DNA of 34,754 nucleotides from Candidatus Peregrinibacteria bacterium CG1_02_54_53. Lineage in GTDB: Bacteria; Patescibacteriota; Gracilibacteria; Peribacterales; Peribacteraceae. The notes under the pieces are model-generated. The model saw nothing but the letters and a program-made list of their open reading frames with translations. It made no database searches and was not told the DNA's origin. Shown piece by piece: positions 31,221 to 34,754 of this stretch (its first letter is position 1; every line of letters starts with the position of its first letter). The stretch is from the NCBI GenBank assembly GCA_001872575.1, contig MNWP01000042.1, forward strand, positions 1 through 34,754, read 5' to 3'. A program made the position numbers and the translations under genes.

Positions 31221-32833
31221 ATGAGCGTTACATGGATTGGCAAATTAGATTTGCGTGCTGCTCTCAGGCGAATTCAAAAAGAGTCTAGACAAGGCAAGGA
31301 TTTTTGTTTAGATCCAATGAGATTCGAAGACTTATCGGACACAAGTGTTGCAGACAAACTTATTAAGAAGATCCTGAATGAATTAAATTCCCTATTTTTT
31401 GCTGGAGAGTTAATTTGTGCAGATGTTCCTAAGCAAAACTATGTATTGCGACCTGCAGCGAGACCCCTCATTAAAGATTGGATCCTTTATGATGCTCTCG
31501 TTCATTTTATTGTCTCTCAAATCTATAAAAACATCCCCGATCGTAGTTTCAGCTTTCCGAGATTTATTGATCTGGTTGAAGGAAAAAGGAGACCAAGCTC
31601 AATTGGTTATTGGAAGGATTTTGAAAATGAAGCTTTCAGGCATGGATCAAGTGGTAAATACAAATTCCTTCTGACGACAGATATCGTCTCTTTTTTGAGC
31701 ATGTCTCCCTTGGTGTGCTAAAGGATAGACTAAAGATGCTTTCAAATGACGACTGTTATTCACATGCTGTTGATTTCCTAATTAATGAACTCTTAATTAA
31801 GTGGTCATGTATTGGAAAAGTTAAAAGTTTTGGTCTACCTCAAGGCCCAAATGCTTCGATTGTTCTGGCCGATGTCTACTTATATTCTGTTGATAGAGCT
31901 ATGGAAAAGGCGGGAATTCAGTACTTTAGATATATGGACGATGTTAGGATTTTTGCCTTTGATAGACCTGGCCTCAAGAGAAATATGATTACTCTTGTGA
32001 GAGCATTAAGAGAGCTGAAGCTTAATTTAAATGCTAAGAAAACCTCGATATATGAAATTGAGGATTATGCAAAATTAAAGGGTGTTGTTGATCCAAAACG
32101 TGATTTGTTGAGTAAAATTGATAACATAATTAGGAGCGAGAAGGACGAGGAAATTGATAACATTAAACAGGATCTTATTGAATTGGGTGAAATTTCTATG
32201 AAAGAAGAAGGCACATTTTCTGGAAGACATTTCCATTTTTTTGTGCGTAGGATAGCGGATTTGATGAAGATGAATAAGCTAGATAAAGAGTATGTTATTT
32301 CTTTAACTGAAAAGTTATTGATCAGATTTGAAAGTGAGCATCATGAGTCATCTCTTATATCTTGGTTCCTAGTTGCAGCATCCTTATATATTGATTCTCT
32401 CAAAGCAGAGGTGCAGAAGTGGCTGATTAATTTTATTTGTGATGAGAATCGCAATATTTATGAATGGCAAGAAATGTGGGCTTTGGATACGATTAGACAA
32501 ATCGGCAAAATTTAACGTGCTGATTTGGATAGACTCAAAAAATTCTATTCCAGAAAGAATGAGCTTTGCGTAGCGCAGTTTATGCTTATAGCTGGCATGA
32601 GTGGTGATATTAAGGATAGAGAAGAAATATTAGAGATGCCCATTGGTGATGGAGATTTATGTCGCCCAAAAGCAGTAGCTCTCCAGGAATTAAATCAGGA
32701 TGTAGTTCAAAATTCCGGTTTTTATGTTCCTGAATATCTCAAGCAATATTTGGCCACGTTAAGGGTGCCAAAGTATGGATTTGTTTATGATTTAAAAATC
32801 GCAGGATTTGAAGAAGAGTTTGGAGGTTATTAA
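31221..32833 (+). pseudogene. Reverse transcriptase of the Abi/UG (defence-type) kind, interrupted twice
   Basis: Three pieces form one about 535-aa RT-like protein. Piece 1 (31221-31722) has RPAARPLIKDWILYDALVHF and leads into motif A. Piece 2 continues in the -1 frame with DIVSFFEHV (motif A), SFGLPQGPNASIVLADVYL (motif B), YFRYMDDVRIFA (YxDD catalytic motif) and LNLNAKKTS, and then a helical region to a TAA at 32513. The same frame goes on (DLDRLKKFYSRKNELC...) to 32833. The organisation of RT plus a helical C-terminal region resembles Abi and unknown-group RTs, many of which are anti-phage. The region is far more AT-rich than its neighbours, so it was acquired. The frame change lies on T TTT TTG (31691-31697). 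The later stop suggests decay, although programmed shifting is possible. Confidence 0.75.
31691..31697 (+). other. Slippery heptamer T TTT TTG at the RT frame change
   Basis: The heptamer is in the correct phase (TCT TTT TTG) for a -1 ribosomal frameshift, which restores motif A as SFFEH. The alternative is loss of one T from a seven-T run, by mutation or read error. Confidence 0.4.
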
Positions 32834-32835
32834 AT

Positions 32836-32912
32836 TGAGAGTTTATGGAGATAAATTATTTTTTAATACCCTATCATCACCGCTCACTCCCCCACCCCGC
32901 AGCTTAAAGGGG
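32836..32912 (+). other. Possible degenerate end unit of the RT cassette
   Basis: GAGAGTTTATGGAGATAAA (near 32837) resembles the right half of the Xer-like sites. CCCC-GCAGCTTAAA-GGGG (32895-32912) resembles the first hairpin of units B and C, including CTTA in the loop. The second hairpin and the CATAA arm are missing. It may instead be a terminator without a T-run. A TATAAT at 32917-32922 follows and may serve the next gene. Confidence 0.3.
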
Positions 32913-32964
32913 TACGTATAATCATAAATAGACAATCCCCCTCTCTGCGCATAGCATCTTCCTT

Positions 32965-33192
32965 ATGGATTACTCACACCTCCTCCTCCAATACCTCATC
33001 ACCTTCGGCTGGGCGCTGACCGGAGCAGTCTCTATGGCGCTCTCGCTCAGTATCCTGCTCAAGGTCTTCACGTGGATTACACCCATCGATGAGTGGAAGG
33101 AAATCGAGAAAGGGAACGTGTGCGTGGCGATCATCTTGGCGGCCGTAATCATAGGCACCGCGCTCGTGATCGGCCTCACACTCATGTCGTAA
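32965..33192 (+). CDS. DUF350 family small membrane protein
   Basis: 75 aa with two TM helices: [26 protein letters not shown] and [23 protein letters not shown]. The linking segment [16 protein letters not shown] is the conserved DUF350 loop (usually D-E-x-E-L-x-x-G-N-x-A-x-A). The family normally has two such repeats; this is a single-unit form common in CPR. Function is unknown. Its TAA overlaps the ATG of the next gene by one base (TAATG), so the two are translationally coupled. Confidence 0.85.
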   Translation: MDYSHLLLQYLITFGWALTGAVSMALSLSILLKVFTWITPIDEWKEIEKGNVCVAIILAAVIIGTALVIGLTLMS

Positions 33193-33560
33193 TGAAAACT
33201 CTCTCTCGCATCATATTTGGCATAGCAGCAACGCTGCTTCTTAGGTCCCCTCTTGCCTACGCTCATTCCGGCAAAACGGATGCCAATGGTTGTCATACAG
33301 TAAAGAAGACCGGTGAGTACCACTGCCACGAGGGATCGGGCACAGCGAAATCCGCAAAGATTGAGGCGAAAACTTCTGCCCGTACGGACGCGCGGGGCAC
33401 GGCGAGCATTTTCTGCGGTGCGAATACCTACAATTGCTCGGACTTCTCAACTCATGCCGAGGCGCAGAGTGTGTACGAAACATGCCTGCAGGAGACCGGA
33501 AAAGACGTACACGGCCTCGATGGGGATGATGATGGCAGTGCGTGTGAGGATTTGCCGTAG
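33192..33560 (+). CDS. Secreted YHYH-motif + Excalibur calcium-binding protein
   Basis: 122 aa from the ATG at 33192. A signal peptide ([18 protein letters not shown]) is cleaved before [11 protein letters not shown]. The following [22 protein letters not shown] is a YHYH-type short motif. The C-terminal [19 protein letters not shown]...[17 protein letters not shown] is an Excalibur domain with the DxDxDGxxCE calcium loop. Excalibur domains occur in extracellular nucleases and surface proteins. Here there is no nuclease domain, so it may be a stand-alone surface or adhesion factor. It is coupled to the DUF350 gene. Confidence 0.85.
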   Translation: MKTLSRIIFGIAATLLLRSPLAYAHSGKTDANGCHTVKKTGEYHCHEGSGTAKSAKIEAKTSARTDARGTASIFCGANTYNCSDFSTHAEAQSVYETCLQETGKDVHGLDGDDDGSACEDLP

Positions 33561-33603
33561 AAAAAAGTGCGCATAATGAGTTTCATTGGAAGTAATCGTT
33601 TTT

Positions 33604-34023
33604 CTATCTTTGTGCTTCATAAACAGATCTGATTTTGCCAAGCGTCTTTTCCATATTGACGCTATTCATTTGGTGACACCAAATTCTTAAGACCTTCCAG
33701 CCTCTCTTCTTCAGAAATGCATTCACCTCCCTGTCCCGCACAATGTTTCTTTCGATCTTCTTGATCCAGAACTTCCGGTTCGACTTGATGTCCTTCCTTC
33801 TCTCCTCCCAGTCGTAACCGTGCCAAAACTCACTGTCAAAAAAAATGGCGATCTTCTTCGATTTATTTGCGGCATCCGGATTGCCGAAGATACCCTTGGG
33901 ATGTTTGCGAAATCGTATGCCCGCCTCTCTGAGCATCGCCCATCCCCTTTCCTCCACACCGGTTTTCTTTCCCCTTATTTTCGACATGATCTCGCTTCGT
34001 TTCTTCTTGGTGAAAATGTCCAT
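33604..34023 (-). CDS. vsr: Very short patch repair (Vsr) endonuclease
   Basis: 139 aa, the normal length. Motifs: DIFTKKKRSEIMSKIRGKKTGVE at the start, GNPDAANKSKKIAIFFDSEFWHGYDW with the catalytic Asp and the FWHG histidine, and NRKFWIKKIERNIVRDREVNAFLKKRGWKVLRIW. Vsr nicks T:G mismatches made by deamination of 5-methylcytosine. One zinc-site cysteine is retained near LRIWCHQ. It usually sits beside a C5-cytosine methyltransferase; none is inside the window, but the right edge is only 0.7 kb away. It is transcribed divergently from the HNH nuclease gene with 59 bases between them. Confidence 0.92.
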   Translation of the reverse strand: MDIFTKKKRSEIMSKIRGKKTGVEERGWAMLREAGIRFRKHPKGIFGNPDAANKSKKIAIFFDSEFWHGYDWEERRKDIKSNRKFWIKKIERNIVRDREVNAFLKKRGWKVLRIWCHQMNSVNMEKTLGKIRSVYEAQR

Positions 34024-34082
34024 TGCACACAGTATATATCTGTTTCTTGTATCTTTGCTTCAATGATTGGTAATCTGTTGCC

Positions 34083-34682
34083 ATGTCTGGAGCGAAGAGC
34101 CGTCTATTGGAATTCTTTCAGAATAACGTTGGCAAGTATTTTCCTTTGTCTGAATTGGCAAAGGTCGCTCAGGTTAGCGATTGGCCCAGGGTTATCAGAG
34201 CAATGCGGTTGAATGACGGATATGATATCGAGCACATCGCCAAGGGTCCCCATAAGGGATGCTATGTGATGCGATCTTTGAAAATGAATCCTGCCAAACC
34301 TCGCGGCGGCATCGATCAGAGAATCAGATATAGAATCTTACAGAGAGATGCTTCATGCTGTCAGCGTTGTGGCAGAGGAGTGAAAGAGAAAGTGAAATTA
34401 ATGGTGGATCATAAGATACCTGTTGAATGGGGCGGCGAAACAGTGGATGATAATTTGTGGACGCTTTGTGCGGAATGCAATCTTGGAAAAAAGAACTGGC
34501 TGTCCGATGAAAATTCGGAAGAGATGAAAGAAGTGATGAGCCAATCAAGCGGTATTAAGAGACTGGAGCGTTTTTTCGAACTTCATCCGCATGAGTTGCT
34601 TGAGCCTACACGGCTTGGAATCATCAGTGGCATTAGGGATTGGGAAAGAACGTTAAGACACATTATAGCCAGACCAATATAA
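34083..34682 (+). CDS. HNH endonuclease with N-terminal winged-helix-like region
   Basis: 199 aa. Residues about 5-65 look like a winged-helix DNA-reading domain (SRLLEFFQNNVGKYFPLSELAKVA...RVIRAMRLNDGYDI). The HNH domain follows: RYRILQRDASCCQRCGR (first CxxC), LMVDHKIPVEWGGETVDDNLWTLCAECNLGKKN (catalytic DH, conserved N, second CxxC). Four cysteines form the zinc site. A C-terminal helical part (about 165-199) follows. Next to vsr it could be the restriction enzyme of a type II system whose methyltransferase lies beyond 34754. The 72 bases after it contain no gene start that I can support. Confidence 0.85.
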   Translation: MSGAKSRLLEFFQNNVGKYFPLSELAKVAQVSDWPRVIRAMRLNDGYDIEHIAKGPHKGCYVMRSLKMNPAKPRGGIDQRIRYRILQRDASCCQRCGRGVKEKVKLMVDHKIPVEWGGETVDDNLWTLCAECNLGKKNWLSDENSEEMKEVMSQSSGIKRLERFFELHPHELLEPTRLGIISGIRDWERTLRHIIARPI

Positions 34683-34754
34683 AATGTCATAAATCTTGAC
34701 ATAAGAAAAGCTCATGGGGATCGCAGTGTTTCCGCCGCCGTATCGCTTTCGCCT

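Noticed and set aside
32513-32515. Stop-codon recoding to explain the in-frame TAA in the RT gene
   Set aside because: TAA ends several intact genes here (for example at 4666), so it is a normal stop; decay is simpler.
34691-34700. TTGACA near the right edge as a promoter
   Set aside because: No matching -10 box follows at 15-19 bases and the gene it would serve is outside the window.
1-34754. CRISPR arrays, tRNA and rRNA genes
   Set aside because: I saw no regularly spaced direct repeats of 24-40 bases, no cloverleaf with a GGTTCGAxTCC arm, and no rRNA-like stretch.

Overview
The window looks like a piece of a bacterial chromosome of about 50% GC that uses the standard code: TGA ends many genes here, so the UGA-to-glycine code of Gracilibacteria and Absconditabacteria does not apply. 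The gene mix points to the Patescibacteria/CPR: a baseplate-J-like single-pass membrane protein, a recombinase gene ending in HKKFHGK, DUF350, secreted Excalibur and YHYH proteins, and many orphan membrane proteins. The Peregrinibacteria/Peribacteria are my best guess, by inference only. I found no rRNA, tRNA or CRISPR.

Left part (1-9.7 kb). A broken transposase start and a GIY-YIG nuclease precede a coherent amidoligase-type cluster. It holds a PKD/7TM membrane protein, a fused ATP-grasp ligase + degenerate RimB-like protease + DUF1704 (QEGLA) metallopeptidase, two N-formylglutamate-amidohydrolase-family hydrolases around an MscS-like channel, and a glutamate-cysteine ligase-like enzyme. Together they suggest synthesis, trimming and transport or sensing of a glutamate-containing peptide or protein modification. 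A degenerate receiver-domain protein and ribosomal protein L21 follow.

Middle (9.7-29.2 kb). Mostly housekeeping: tgt, clpP, miaA, rarA, a ZIP metal transporter, a TsaE-HD fusion, an M23 peptidase, a WecA-like phosphosugar transferase, pgk and a DUF218 protein. Interspersed are a large surface protein with two signal-like segments and several unknown secreted or membrane proteins. REP-like palindromes sit in the intergenic gaps. One lies between two copies of a tgt 3'-end segment. A tiny minus-strand unit encoding a Phe-rich 9-residue peptide runs into a truncated shikimate-dehydrogenase-like fragment.

Right part (29.2-34.75 kb), accessory. A dif-like 28-bp palindrome lies directly upstream of a complete Xer-type tyrosine recombinase gene. 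The last codons of that gene form a second Xer-like site. Two further sites lie downstream, in 65-bp stem-loop units of identical length that re-encode the same C-terminal residues. A DinJ/YafQ toxin-antitoxin pair lies between these two units, and a decayed AT-rich reverse transcriptase follows the second. This looks like a small integron-like or pdif-like cassette array built on the recombinase's own gene, and I consider it the most notable system here. DUF350 and YHYH/Excalibur genes, then divergent vsr and HNH nuclease genes, close the window. A restriction-modification locus may continue past the right edge.
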